64,000 nt of DNA from Bacillota bacterium (GTDB lineage: Bacteria; Bacillota; Sulfobacillia; JABLXB01), in NCBI GenBank assembly GCA_013178305.1, contig JABLXB010000003.1:1-64000 (forward strand), read 5' to 3'. Position numbers and translations under genes: made by a program. Of the stretch, positions 31,995 through 40,662 are shown in pieces (positions within the stretch are counted from its first letter, which is position 1; each line of letters begins with the position of its first letter). A model generated the notes under the pieces. That model did not search any database, was not told where the DNA came from, and saw only the letters and a list, made by a program, of their open reading frames with translations.

Positions 31995-32804
31995 ATGCCT
32001 GAACTACCCGAGATCCACAACCTCGCTCGCCAGATGGACGAGGAACTCAGGGGGAGGACCGTCGGTGCAATCGAGATCCGGCAGGTCAAATGCCTGAACG
32101 TGCCGGTCCCGGAGTTCGAATCCCTCGTGCTCGGCAAGACACTCGGGCGCTCGGCGTCGAAGGGGAAATGGGTGTTTACGGACCTTGAACCGGGCGTGAC
32201 CTTTCTCCTCAATCTGGGCATGGGGGGGAACGTAGTCTACCACAAGTCACCGGAAACCCTGCCGGCGAAGTATAACGCCAGAGTCTACTTCAGTGATGGC
32301 TCCGCGCTCAGCATCGGGTTCTGGTGGTTTGGATACATACATGCGGTCAAGGCCGGCGACATTTCGTCGCACAAGATGACAGCCAGGCTTGGAATGGACC
32401 CGCTTTCGGAATCATTCACGTTCCAGGCTTTCAACGCCCTGCTCGAAGGAAAGAGGGGCGCGATAAAGACGGTCCTGCTGGATCAGGAGTGCATCGCCGG
32501 CATTGGGAACGTGTACGCCCAGGACATCTTGTTCAAGGCCCGACTCCACCCCAACCGGCGGATACCGGACATCGGCGAATCCGAACGGCGGCTTCTTCAC
32601 CGTGCAATAGTCGCAAACCTGAAGGGGGCCGCGGCGCTGGGCGGCCTGGCGTACGAAAAAGACCTGTATGACAGGCCCGGTGGCTTCAAGGAGTTCCTGG
32701 TTGGGTACAAAGAAGGGCAGCCGTGTCCTACCTGTGGCTCCACGATCCTCAAGGTGAAGACGGGGGCCACGGCGTCGTACGTCTGCCCCTCGTGCCAGAA
32801 GTGA
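31995..32804 (+). CDS. Fpg/Nei family DNA glycosylase
   Basis: A 269-residue base-excision-repair enzyme. It begins MPELPEI: the N-terminal Pro is the nucleophile and PE the catalytic Glu. The Lys of SKGKWVF, LLNLGMGG, and the H2TH domain signature CIAGIGNVYAQDILFKA are present. The C-terminal zinc finger is CPTCG...CPSCQ. The finger loop reads KTGATASYVCPSC without the Arg found in E. coli Fpg and Nei; related clostridial proteins have a similar Ser/Thr-rich loop, so lesion preference may differ. ATG 31995 follows AGGAGG. It is convergent with the DUF3795 gene. Confidence 0.9.
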   Translation: MPELPEIHNLARQMDEELRGRTVGAIEIRQVKCLNVPVPEFESLVLGKTLGRSASKGKWVFTDLEPGVTFLLNLGMGGNVVYHKSPETLPAKYNARVYFSDGSALSIGFWWFGYIHAVKAGDISSHKMTARLGMDPLSESFTFQAFNALLEGKRGAIKTVLLDQECIAGIGNVYAQDILFKARLHPNRRIPDIGESERRLLHRAIVANLKGAAALGGLAYEKDLYDRPGGFKEFLVGYKEGQPCPTCGSTILKVKTGATASYVCPSCQK

Positions 32805-32817
32805 TCGAATCCGCGCC

Positions 32818-33273
32818 CTAGTAGCGCGGTATCGACTTCTGCTCCTCGTAGTACCTTTCGACGCCGACCTCCTTCATTCGGTCATTGATCTGCTTCCACC
32901 TTAGCAGATGCACCTCGTCGTACCTGTTTCTCTCGCACGGGTACTCCCTGCACTGGAAGCAGTACTCTACCCTCATCTCACGATAGCAGTCCTTCGCCGA
33001 GCAGGCCGGATATACCCCTCCCCCTGCGCGACACCCGGGGCACGATGCCTTACTGAAATGCTCGAGCATGTCCCTGAACTGTGGGTAGCCCGCGAACACC
33101 GGCATGAAACCGGCCATCGTGGTCGCGATCTTCCCGTAGTCCCCCAGCGCCTAGAGCAACTGAGCGCTGAGTTTCTTCACAACGCCGTCGTGGTACCCCA
33201 CGCACCTCGCGCACGAGATGCCGCAGGGCGCCAGGTCGTTCAGGATTCCCGGGTCAAGTTGCTTTTTCTCCAA
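32818..33273 (-). pseudogene. DUF3795 protein gene with in-frame amber codon
   Basis: From TTG 33273, with GGAGG upstream, the frame reads LEKKQLDPGILNDLAPCGISCARCVGYHDG with the first Cys cluster. It meets TAG at 33153-33151, then continues ALGDYGKIATTMAGFMPVF and the second Cys cluster (CPGCRAGGG, CYREMRVEYCFQCREYPCE) to the true stop. This is one continuous DUF3795 protein (metal-binding Cys-rich, function unknown) of about 151 codons broken by a single nonsense codon. Internal restart at ATG 33117 would yield only the C-terminal two-thirds. Readthrough cannot be excluded. Confidence 0.7.
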
Positions 33274-33381
33274 GATAATATGCCTCCCCGCGAGTGCAAT
33301 TCCGCGCCCGGTTACAGGCGCAGTCCCACAGTCCTATATGTGAGGATGCTCTCGATACGAGAAAGGTGCGGTGGTGTTCCC

Positions 33382-34251
33382 TTATTCGCGCAAGGCACGG
33401 ATTACGCTTGTATACCAGGCGTCATCCGGCTTGCGCTCGGGCAGGCTGCGGAACAGCGCCAGTACCCGGGACATGGTGTCGGGATCACTTCTCGCGGCGT
33501 AAGCGGGGTCAGTGAAGTCCGGGGGTTCGGCGCCGAGTTCCTTGAGTCGGTTCCGGACGGTGGCGCGGTCCCGCACGAACGCCGCCCATGCGCGGCAGCG
33601 GCATGCGTTCTCGGGCAACACCCACTCACAGTGATGGCCGAAGAACGCGTTCATGTTCTCGCGAGCCCTGTGCAACACCGCCTTGGCTGCGGGCACTGAC
33701 TTACCGAGCACCACTGCAACCTCGGCTACTTCGACCCCGAATATGTCGACCAGCGCAAACGCCACTCGCTGTTCGAGTGGCAGGCGGGTAGCCATCGCCG
33801 TGAAGCACCCGTCGCGGATTTCGCGGACTGCCTCATCCACGATGAGCTCGTCCTCGGGTGACGGGTCAGAGGAAGCCGGTTCGGTGGGCACCCAGCGGTC
33901 GATGCCATCTTTCGAAGAGTGAACGTAATGCTCTTCCGGGAGCTCACGGGCTGCCCGCCTGCGCGCGTGCTGGAAGAAGGCATTCACGCATATCCGCCTG
34001 ATCCAGGACGGCAGCGCGTTGCGCTCGCGCAACTGCCCCCGGGACTTCCAGGCAAGGAGTAGAGTGTCCTGGACCAGGTCCTCGGCGTCGTCACGTGTGC
34101 CGGTCAACCGGCAGGCCAGGGAGAAGATGTGGTTACGACGATGATAGAGCTCACGGGTGAACCACTCATCGTCCACGACGGCCGCGCCAGGGACGGTTGA
34201 TCTGGCGCCGGTCTCACCAGGACCCGCTGGCATGCCACGCCCCCTACTCAT
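33382..34251 (-). CDS. ECF-type RNA polymerase sigma factor
   Basis: A 289-residue sigma factor. Region 2 is YHRRNHIFSLACRLTGTRDDAEDLVQDTLLLAW to ALPSWIRRICVNAF (split here at the linker), and region 4 is LPLEQRVAFALVDIFGVEVAEVA with VPAAKAVLHRARENM. It is ~100 residues longer than simple ECF sigmas: the C-terminal part has Cys residues (CEWVLPENACRCRAW) and a helical tail, possibly an internal regulatory domain. No anti-sigma factor gene is adjacent. The ATG overlaps the stop of the Lon-like protease gene (ATGA at 34251-34248), so the two are translationally coupled, which suggests a shared stress response. Confidence 0.85.
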   Translation of the reverse strand: MSRGRGMPAGPGETGARSTVPGAAVVDDEWFTRELYHRRNHIFSLACRLTGTRDDAEDLVQDTLLLAWKSRGQLRERNALPSWIRRICVNAFFQHARRRAARELPEEHYVHSSKDGIDRWVPTEPASSDPSPEDELIVDEAVREIRDGCFTAMATRLPLEQRVAFALVDIFGVEVAEVAVVLGKSVPAAKAVLHRARENMNAFFGHHCEWVLPENACRCRAWAAFVRDRATVRNRLKELGAEPPDFTDPAYAARSDPDTMSRVLALFRSLPERKPDDAWYTSVIRALRE

Positions 34252-36689
34252 TCCTGCTTGTCGCCCTGGGCAGGCTGTTCCCTGTCCCGGCCTGCCTCGG
34301 TCCCCAGCTTTCGTATCCTGTCGGACATCTCTTGCAGGCGCTTCTGTACCAGGTGATAGACCGTACCCTCGGGGAACGAGCCATCCGGCTGCCTTTCCCC
34401 GGCCGGCATCCCCGTCAGTATCTCGATGCCATCTCCTATAGTCTTCACGGCGTATACGTGGAAGCCATCCTCCCTGACGGTCTCGACGACCTGCTCCTTT
34501 AGCATGAGGTGCTCCACGTTGCTCTCGGGGATTATCACACCCTGATCGCCCGTCAACCCCTTGAGCCTGCACACCTCGAAGAACCCCTCGATCTTCTCGT
34601 TTACGCCGCCGATCGCCTGGACCTCGCCCCTTTGGTTCACGGAGCCGGTCACCGCCATGCCGCGCCTGATCGGGACGCCCGAGATAGCCGAAAGCAGAGC
34701 GTATAATTCCGCCGAGGAGGCGCTGTCGCCGTCAACCATGTCGTAGCTCTGCTCGAACACGAGTCGCGCCGACAGGCTCAGCGGGAAGGCCTGCGCGAAA
34801 TGCGCGGTCAAATAGCCTCCGAGTATCATCACGCCCTTGCTGTGCAGGCGCCCTCCGAGCTTGGCTTCGCGCTCGATGTCGATGATGCCGTCGCGCCCGA
34901 GACCCACGCTTGCGGTTATGCGCGACGGCCTTCCGAACGCGATGTCGCCGAGGCTTATCACCGACAGGCCGTTGATCTCCCCGACGGCGCTCCCCGTTGT
35001 CTCGACCTTGAGGATACCGCGCGTGGTCATCTCGCGGAGCCTGCTCTCGATGAGGTTCGAGCGGTAGACCTTGGACTCGATCGCCCTGACCACATGGCCA
35101 GGGCCGACGTGGTGCACGTTGTCACGAGCCGCATAGAAGTTGGCCTCGCGAATGATGTCGGCGATCTCGGCGAAGTGGGTCGACAGCTTGGTCTGGTCTC
35201 CCGCGAGCCTCGAGCTGTGCTCTACGATCTTGGCTGCGGCGCCGGCGTCGAGGTAGCGGAGATCCTCCTTCCGGCACAACTTGCACAGGAATGACGCGTA
35301 CGTCCTTACGTTGACCGGCGTGCGCTCCATCCTGGTATCGAACTCCGCTTTGATCTTGAAGAGTTCGTTGAAGTCCGGATCGAGGGCATAAAGCTGCTGG
35401 TAGAGCGCAGGGGTTCCTATCAGGATGACCTTCACGTCCAGCGGTATCGGCTGAGGACGCAGGGTCTTCGTGGCCATCAGGCCGAGGCGCTCGCCGGCTT
35501 CCTCTATCACTATCTCGCGGCTGCGCAGCGCGCGCTTCAGCCCGTCATACGCAAGCGGGTTCCTGAGGATCTCCTCAACAGGGATTATCAGGTAACCCCC
35601 GTTGGCGCGGTGCAGTGAACCGCTCCTGACCAGGGTGAAATCCGTGACCAGCACGCCCAGCTGGGCTTCCTTTTCGATACGCCCGAACAGGTTGTTGTAC
35701 GTCGGGTTTATCTCCATTACGACGGGAGCCCCTTCGAGCCCCGTGTTGTCGACCACCACGTTGATGGCGTATTTCCGGAACGGGATGTCCCTGACCCAGC
35801 CCGGCGTGACCCCCGGGGGAAGCCCCTCGGGCTGAGGCACGTTCTGGCCGCGGAGCTGGGGGATGTTCTGCAGAAGGTCCTCACGCATTTCGTCCATGTG
35901 CGACACAACGTCGGGGTTGTCCTTGAACGCATCTTTGATCTGCTCGAATTGGTGCCCGACCGTGAATATCACGACCTCGCGATCGAGATCCTCGATGGCC
36001 GATGCCGCGTCGCGATCGATCCGGCGGATCTCGCGCAAGGTGTCCAGCAGCTCGGACTCAAGCGCGCTGCGCCTGGCCGTAATCTGTTCCTTTGCGTCGT
36101 TGGGAAGCGCGGCGAACTCCTGGTCGCTCATTGGCCGGCCCTGGACCAGAGGGACTATCAGCAGGCCAACGGGAGTGGCCTGGATTACGAACCCCTCGGC
36201 CTGGGCGCGCTGATTCAGCGCGCCAATGAGCTGCTCGCGCCTGCGTCCGAATGTTGCGAGCCGCTCCTCCTTCTGTTTCGCGTACTGCTCACCCTCGAAT
36301 GCTTTGGGCACTTCCGCGCGCGCCGCGGATACGAGCGCAGCCACGTCCCGCGCGAATCGTGCGCCCTGGCCGGCGGCTACGCGGATCGCCCTGGGCTGGT
36401 AGGGATCGCGGAAGTTGTGCGCGTAACACCAGTCGGACGGGGCGGGCTTCATCCTGGCGAAGTGCCCCACGAACTCGTTGACCGCAGTTGAACGCCCCGT
36501 GCCGGCTTCGCCCGCAACGTATATGTTGAATCCCTCGCCGCTGATGGCAAGCCCCAGCTCCAGAGCCTGAATGGCTCTGTCCTGGCCCACGATGCTCTCG
36601 ATGGGTTGGAGTTCCTCCGTCGACTTGCACCCGAGGTCGTCCTGCTTGCACACCGCCCGCAGGTCGTTTGCTCCAATCTGCCGTGCCAT
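34248..36689 (-). CDS. Lon-like ATP-binding protease (AAA_32 / LonB-related)
   Basis: An 813-residue protein. The N-terminal ATP-binding part has GEAGTGRST at residues 60-68, where Arg stands in place of the Walker A Lys. A long helical insert follows (residues 140-260), then the second half of the AAA module (GGYLIIPVEEIL, VILIGTPALYQQL). The Lon protease domain has the catalytic Ser in DGDSASSAELYALLSA and the Lys in GGVNEKIEGFFEVC. This branch lacks the Lon N-terminal substrate domain and is soluble. It should degrade regulatory or damaged proteins. ATG 36689 has GAG-rich upstream sequence. It is coupled to the downstream sigma gene. Confidence 0.88.
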   Translation of the reverse strand: MARQIGANDLRAVCKQDDLGCKSTEELQPIESIVGQDRAIQALELGLAISGEGFNIYVAGEAGTGRSTAVNEFVGHFARMKPAPSDWCYAHNFRDPYQPRAIRVAAGQGARFARDVAALVSAARAEVPKAFEGEQYAKQKEERLATFGRRREQLIGALNQRAQAEGFVIQATPVGLLIVPLVQGRPMSDQEFAALPNDAKEQITARRSALESELLDTLREIRRIDRDAASAIEDLDREVVIFTVGHQFEQIKDAFKDNPDVVSHMDEMREDLLQNIPQLRGQNVPQPEGLPPGVTPGWVRDIPFRKYAINVVVDNTGLEGAPVVMEINPTYNNLFGRIEKEAQLGVLVTDFTLVRSGSLHRANGGYLIIPVEEILRNPLAYDGLKRALRSREIVIEEAGERLGLMATKTLRPQPIPLDVKVILIGTPALYQQLYALDPDFNELFKIKAEFDTRMERTPVNVRTYASFLCKLCRKEDLRYLDAGAAAKIVEHSSRLAGDQTKLSTHFAEIADIIREANFYAARDNVHHVGPGHVVRAIESKVYRSNLIESRLREMTTRGILKVETTGSAVGEINGLSVISLGDIAFGRPSRITASVGLGRDGIIDIEREAKLGGRLHSKGVMILGGYLTAHFAQAFPLSLSARLVFEQSYDMVDGDSASSAELYALLSAISGVPIRRGMAVTGSVNQRGEVQAIGGVNEKIEGFFEVCRLKGLTGDQGVIIPESNVEHLMLKEQVVETVREDGFHVYAVKTIGDGIEILTGMPAGERQPDGSFPEGTVYHLVQKRLQEMSDRIRKLGTEAGRDREQPAQGDKQE

Positions 36690-36881
36690 GCTCTCACCTC
36701 ACGCATAGGCTCATTGTGCCGCCTGTCTCCGGTTCTACGAGGAGGACGAAAACCCCTTTTGGGTGCCCGGATAGCGCCAGCCTCCCGTTTCCGGGGGTTC
36801 GCCGCGGCTTAGCGGTGTTATGTAACCATTGGCATCGATGCGAATATAATGTCTCAGAAAAACCGCAAGGGGGTGATCGAC

Positions 36882-36983
36882 GTGCCCGAAGGCAAATGGG
36901 GCGGTGGCTTCTGGGGCAGCAGCTGGGTTTTCATCATTTTCATCGTAATAATCCTACTGTTCTTCTGCTCGGGTTGGAGTTGA
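36882..36983 (+). CDS. YjcZ-like tiny membrane protein, copy 1
   Basis: A 33-residue protein from GTG 36882, with AAGGGGGTG six bases upstream. A short polar/glycine-rich head (EGKWGGGFWGSS) precedes one hydrophobic helix (VFIIFIVIILLFFC). This is the layout of YjcZ/tiny-TM sporulation proteins of Bacillota. A TATAAT at 36845 may be its -10 box. The family is made during sporulation in Bacillus; function is unknown. Confidence 0.8.
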   Translation: MPEGKWGGGFWGSSWVFIIFIVIILLFFCSGWS

Positions 36984-37005
36984 TGCCGGGGCCGGATCGA
37001 GACGA

Positions 37006-37031
37006 CGGGAGCCGTCCAAGGACGGCTCCCG
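37006..37031. terminator. bidirectional terminator-like hairpin
   Basis: A perfect 12-bp stem, CGGGAGCCGTCC / GGACGGCTCCCG with a two-base loop, lies between two convergent YjcZ-like genes. The T-tracts on both sides are poor. Confidence 0.6.
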
Positions 37032-37049
37032 TATAGTTGGGGGTCCTGT

Positions 37050-37151
37050 TTAGCTGAAACAGCCGTCGCCGAACAGGAGCAGGATGAGGACCAGGAAGAT
37101 TATGAACACGAAATTGCCACCGAAGAAACCGCCACCCTTTACCTCGGCCAT
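37050..37151 (-). CDS. YjcZ-like tiny membrane protein, copy 2
   Basis: A 33-residue protein from ATG 37151 with an ideal GAAGGAGGTG. Head EVKGGGFFGGN, helix FVFIIFLVLILLLF, tail GDGCFS. Same family as the neighbours. Codons and helix composition match copy 3 more closely than copy 1. Confidence 0.8.
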   Translation of the reverse strand: MAEVKGGGFFGGNFVFIIFLVLILLLFGDGCFS

Positions 37152-37255
37152 AACTTACACCTCCTTCTCTCGCGGTAACCTCGATTGCCGTCATTCCGGC
37201 TCCAGGGTCACCAGCCGGACCCGTCGCCGAAGATGAGAAGGGTCAGGACAGGGCT

Positions 37256-37351
37256 CTAGTTGCCGAAGATCAGCAGGATGAGGATCAGGAAGATGATGAA
37301 CGCGAAATTGCCACCAAAGAGCCCGCCTCCATCCCATTTCGCCTCAACCAC
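37256..37351 (-). CDS. YjcZ-like tiny membrane protein, copy 3
   Basis: A 31-residue protein from GTG 37351 with AAGGAGGTG. Head EAKWDGGGLFGGN, helix FAFIIFLILILLIF, then a stop after GN. In the same frame after the stop the DNA reads SPVLTLLIFGDGSGW, resembling a second helix end and tail of copy 2. This suggests a partial internal duplication or an early stop acquired in an older, longer copy. Confidence 0.75.
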   Translation of the reverse strand: MVEAKWDGGGLFGGNFAFIIFLILILLIFGN

Positions 37352-37549
37352 TGCTAGCGCACCTCCTTAACAGGCCAGCCTATCTTGCGATACATAGTAT
37401 TCGGGCGCGCTATCCAGAGTTACATAAGCCACAACCTGTAGACGCGAGACCGGCCCCGCCGATAGACGCGTGCACCACCATCAGTGCTTGACCCATCCGC
37501 TCACATTTGCTAAATTGAAGGTGACAGTATTGTATATCGTGAAATTCTG

Positions 37550-37563
37550 TTCAGATATCTGAA
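37550..37563. promoter_or_regulatory. perfect palindrome, candidate operator of the PTS cluster
   Basis: TTCAGATATCTGAA is a perfect 14-bp palindrome 53 bases before the aldolase start and just after a TATTGTATAT promoter-like stretch. It is a candidate site for the SorC-type regulator encoded at the end of the cluster (46791). Confidence 0.45.
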
Positions 37564-37615
37564 GCCACGCCCCGTATAACCGATCGCTCCAAACCGGCGT
37601 CTGGGGGGTAAGCGC

Positions 37616-38272
37616 ATGTTACTGGAGGACCTACGCTCGGAGGCACTGGCTACAGCAGTCGAACTGGAACGCCTCGGACTGGCGTCCGTGGGCCCCGTCA
37701 AAGGCAGCCTGTCCGCGCGCGACGCGGGTAGCGGCAATGTGGTAATGTCGCCTAGCGGCATGCGCTACGGGAACCTCGCCCCCGCGGACTTTGTTGTGAT
37801 CGACTCCGCTGCCGGCGTGCTGGAAGGCGCTCGGAAACCCTCACTCGACCTCGTGTTTCACCTGGCCATCTACGCCGCGCGTCCCGATGTCTCGGCCGTT
37901 ATTCACACGCACTCCCCGTACGCCTCCGCGTTCGCCTGCCTGAACCGCGAGATACCCGTTATAATGCTGAGTCAGGCAAATACGATCGGCGGTGCAATCA
38001 AGGTCGCCCCATTTGAATTCCCCGACACAAGAGATCTCGGGGAGTCCATCGCGAGGACTATCGGGCGGCTGAACGGGGTGCTGCTGGAGAACCACGGCGT
38101 GGTCGCGGTCGGTAAGAGTCTCGGCGAGTGTCTCACCAACGCCTGCATCATCGAGAACTGCGCAGAGATCTACGCTATCTCGAGCAGCCTCGGTTCGCCC
38201 CGGGTACTTGACAACGACCTGATAGACAGGGCGCGGCGGTTCTACGCGTCGCGCTACGGGCAACGCGGCTGA
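37616..38272 (+). CDS. class II aldolase/adducin family protein
   Basis: A 218-residue zinc aldolase or epimerase of the FucA/AraD/UlaF family. KGSLSARD and MSPSGMRYGNL form the phosphate-binding part. HTHSPYASAF supplies two metal His residues and LLENHGVVAVG the third. The catalytic acid is in DLVFHLAIY (D/E before the His). Members cleave fuculose- or rhamnulose-1-phosphate or epimerise ribulose-5-phosphate. The adjacent ascorbate-type PTS and lactonases suggest a UlaF-like or aldol-cleaving step on a phosphorylated sugar acid. The ATG has GGGGGTAAGC upstream. It is the first gene of the cluster. Confidence 0.85.
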   Translation: MLLEDLRSEALATAVELERLGLASVGPVKGSLSARDAGSGNVVMSPSGMRYGNLAPADFVVIDSAAGVLEGARKPSLDLVFHLAIYAARPDVSAVIHTHSPYASAFACLNREIPVIMLSQANTIGGAIKVAPFEFPDTRDLGESIARTIGRLNGVLLENHGVVAVGKSLGECLTNACIIENCAEIYAISSSLGSPRVLDNDLIDRARRFYASRYGQRG

Positions 38273-38340
38273 AGACGCGGCGGAATGCGCGTCGGGCATG
38301 GCGGAAGACGTGGCTGAACGACCGATACGAAGGTGATTAC

Positions 38341-38784
38341 TTGCTGGCCGAACTCCTTAACGAAAACACGATCGCGCTAAAGCAGAAAGCGGTCGACTGG
38401 AAGGAGGCGGTGTCCCTGGTGGGCAACCTCCTCGTGAAATCCGGCGGCGTGGAACCCGCATACGTCGAGGCAATGAGACAAACCGTCGTGGAGTGCGGGC
38501 CATACATAGTACTGGCCCCCGGCATTGCCCTCCCGCACGCCCGTCCCGGGGAATCCGTCAAGCGCACCTCCATGGCTCTCGCTACCCTGGAGCGGCCGGT
38601 TGAATTCGGGGTTCCGCACAACGACCCGGTCGACATACTCATCTCGTTTGCCACGACCGACAACCAGTCGCACATCCAGGCGCTCGCCGAGCTGAGCGCC
38701 ATACTCATGGAACCCGCGAACATCGAGCGGATCCGCGCCGCGACCAGCGCAAGGCAGGTAATGGCCCTCTTTGGGCGCGAATGA
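38341..38784 (+). CDS. PTS EIIA component, ascorbate/mannitol type
   Basis: A 147-residue EIIA type-2 domain. The phosphorylated His lies in GIALPHARPGES (His66), with the conserved VEFG..NDPVDILISFA strand after it. Domain order and length match the stand-alone UlaC-type EIIA. It accepts phosphate from HPr and passes it to the EIIB encoded next. TTG 38341 has a GGTGA upstream. HPr and EI are not in this window. Confidence 0.88.
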   Translation: MLAELLNENTIALKQKAVDWKEAVSLVGNLLVKSGGVEPAYVEAMRQTVVECGPYIVLAPGIALPHARPGESVKRTSMALATLERPVEFGVPHNDPVDILISFATTDNQSHIQALAELSAILMEPANIERIRAATSARQVMALFGRE

Positions 38785-38850
38785 CTGGCTCGAGTACAGC
38801 CACGTGGGCGGCTTAAGTTGCTTACTCGGGTGAGGGGAGGTGAACTGAGA

Positions 38851-39162
38851 ATGGATGACAAGGGCAACCTGAAGATCCTCGTGGTCTGCACTTTCGGCGC
38901 GGGGAGTAGCCTGATGCTGCGGCTGAACATCGAGGGAGTGCTGAAGGAGGCGAAGATCCCCGGTGTCACGGTGGAAGTGGCCGATACCGGCACATTCAAG
39001 GGGAAGGAAACCGACATCATCGCAGTGAGCGCGTCACTGGAGAAAGCAGTGCAGGGACACCCCACGGCGAAGAAGGTGGTCCCGATCAAGAGTTTCTTCG
39101 ACAAGAAGGAACTCAGGGACAAGTTCGGCGCCGCTATTGACGAGCTCAGGGCAGCCAGGTAG
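38851..39162 (+). CDS. PTS EIIB component, ascorbate type
   Basis: A 103-residue EIIB. VVCTFGAGSSLML carries the phosphocysteine (Cys13) in the CxxGxGSS loop typical of the lactose/ascorbate-like IIB fold. VADTGTFKGKETDIIAVS and the C-terminal PIKSFFDKKELRDKF match UlaB-type proteins. ATG 38851 has GGGGAGGTG upstream. It transfers phosphate from EIIA to the incoming sugar on EIIC. Confidence 0.88.
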   Translation: MDDKGNLKILVVCTFGAGSSLMLRLNIEGVLKEAKIPGVTVEVADTGTFKGKETDIIAVSASLEKAVQGHPTAKKVVPIKSFFDKKELRDKFGAAIDELRAAR

Positions 39163-39192
39163 CAATCAATAACGGATCAAGGGGGAGTTGAA

Positions 39193-40479
39193 GTGGCTTT
39201 CCTCGATTTCTTCATTAACCAGGTCCTGCGCCAGCCGGCGAACTTCCTGGGCTTGATCGTTCTCATCGGCTGTATTCTCCAGGGGAAGGGCGCGAAGGAC
39301 TCGATCGTCGCCACTGTCAAGACGATAGTCGGCGTCAAGGTCCTGCAACTTGGCTCGGGCACGCTGGTCAGCGCGTCTAAACCCATAATGGAGGCTCTTA
39401 CCAAGGCGTACAACATCCGCGGCGTCGTCATGGACCCGTGGACGCACGTCGGCGAGGCCATGCAACGGATGCCAAAGGACATCGTGGCGAACGTCGGGCT
39501 CATCATGGTAGCCGGGTGGTTGCTCCACCTGCTGTTCGCAAAACTCAGCCCTATTAAGGTTGTCTACCTGACCGGCCACGTCGCGTTCAGCGACACGGTC
39601 TGCCTGACCTGGTTCGTGTACGAATGCATGAGGCTTGATGGCACCGCGGCTATAGCCGTGTCTACCCTCATATGCGCCATATACTGGTGGTTCTTCCCAT
39701 CGTTGATCTATCCGTACCTCAAGAAATTCATCGGCGATACCCCGATCACCCTCGGACACAACCTGTGCATCTCGGGTATCATCACCACCTACCTTGCCAG
39801 AGTCGGTAACCCCGACGACAGCGCCGAGAACCTCAAGCTCCCCGGCTGGCTGTCGATGTTCGGCGACTCCGTCGTGGCGTACGGTCTCGTCATGGCCGTC
39901 CTGTACTTCGCGTTGACCGCGTTCATCGGTCCAGCGGCGCTCGCCAAGGACGCCGCCGCCGCCGGCCAGAATTACCTGTTCTACGGTGCGATGCAGGGTG
40001 TCCAGATCGCGGTCGGCATTACCGTGCTTCTCATGGGTGTCAGGATGTTCCTCGCGGAGCTGCTGCCTGCGTTCAAGGGATTCGCGGACAAGGTGATCCC
40101 GGGCGCCATCGCGGCCGTTGACAACCCGGTATTCTGGCCCTACGCACCCACCGCGGCTCTACTCGGCTTCGTCGCCACGGTTGTCGCGCAGCTCGTCGCG
40201 CTCGGCCTGCTCGTCGCGTTCAAGTCGCCTATCATCGCCATCCCGTCAGTCATCCCGCTGTTCTTTGGCGGGTGCACCCTGGGCGTGTTCGCAAACGCTT
40301 ACGGCGGGTGGAAGGGAGTCCTGTTCGCTTGCTCGGTGATGGGCTTCGTTAACGTGTTCGGCTCCGCAGCTCTCGCGGCGGTCGGCAACCTGTCGGTCGG
40401 CGTTGCGGGCCATACCGACTACAGCACGATCTGGCTCGCGTTCTTCGGGCTCATGAGGGCCATCTTCGGCGGCAGATAA
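39193..40479 (+). CDS. PTS EIIC component, ascorbate type (UlaA-like)
   Basis: A 428-residue permease of the UlaA/SgaT family with about 11 hydrophobic segments. Family marks include NFLGLIVLIGCILQGK, GFKVLQLGSG-like VKVLQLGSGTLV, and GYLGHNLCISGI-like TPITLGHNLCISGI. NPDDSAENLKLPGWLSMFGDS and GHTDYSTIW near the end are also typical. UlaA brings in L-ascorbate with phosphorylation at C6; here relatives with phosphofuranose-lactonase neighbours may import another sugar lactone. GTG 39193 follows AGGGGGAGTT. Confidence 0.88.
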   Translation: MAFLDFFINQVLRQPANFLGLIVLIGCILQGKGAKDSIVATVKTIVGVKVLQLGSGTLVSASKPIMEALTKAYNIRGVVMDPWTHVGEAMQRMPKDIVANVGLIMVAGWLLHLLFAKLSPIKVVYLTGHVAFSDTVCLTWFVYECMRLDGTAAIAVSTLICAIYWWFFPSLIYPYLKKFIGDTPITLGHNLCISGIITTYLARVGNPDDSAENLKLPGWLSMFGDSVVAYGLVMAVLYFALTAFIGPAALAKDAAAAGQNYLFYGAMQGVQIAVGITVLLMGVRMFLAELLPAFKGFADKVIPGAIAAVDNPVFWPYAPTAALLGFVATVVAQLVALGLLVAFKSPIIAIPSVIPLFFGGCTLGVFANAYGGWKGVLFACSVMGFVNVFGSAALAAVGNLSVGVAGHTDYSTIWLAFFGLMRAIFGGR

Positions 40480-40512
40480 CACGACTGACAACAAGGCCAT
40501 GTCCTCCATATC

Positions 40513-40550
40513 CGTCGCCTGCCCGGGTTCCACCGCCCGGGCGGGCGACG
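40513..40550 (+). other. strong GC hairpin between PTS and lactonase genes
   Basis: CGTCGCCTGCCCGGG and its near-complement around a TTCCACC loop form a 14-bp stem with no T-run. It lies in the 183-base gap between the EIIC gene and the first phosphotriesterase-like gene. It may act as an mRNA-stability or processing element that sets different levels for the two gene groups. Confidence 0.5.
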
Positions 40551-40662
40551 GGGCACTCCATGCGAACGCGGCCAGTACCGCGCGGGCGGGCGCCTGCGGA
40601 TAGTGCCCAACCCGACAGACAGTCAAAGAGACAGGCAGTCAAAGGAAAGGAGGGTGCTTGAC

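Noticed and set aside
33151-33153. Amber codon as a pyrrolysine site
   Set aside because: No methylamine methyltransferase, pyl gene or PYLIS-like context is visible; a nonsense mutation is simpler.
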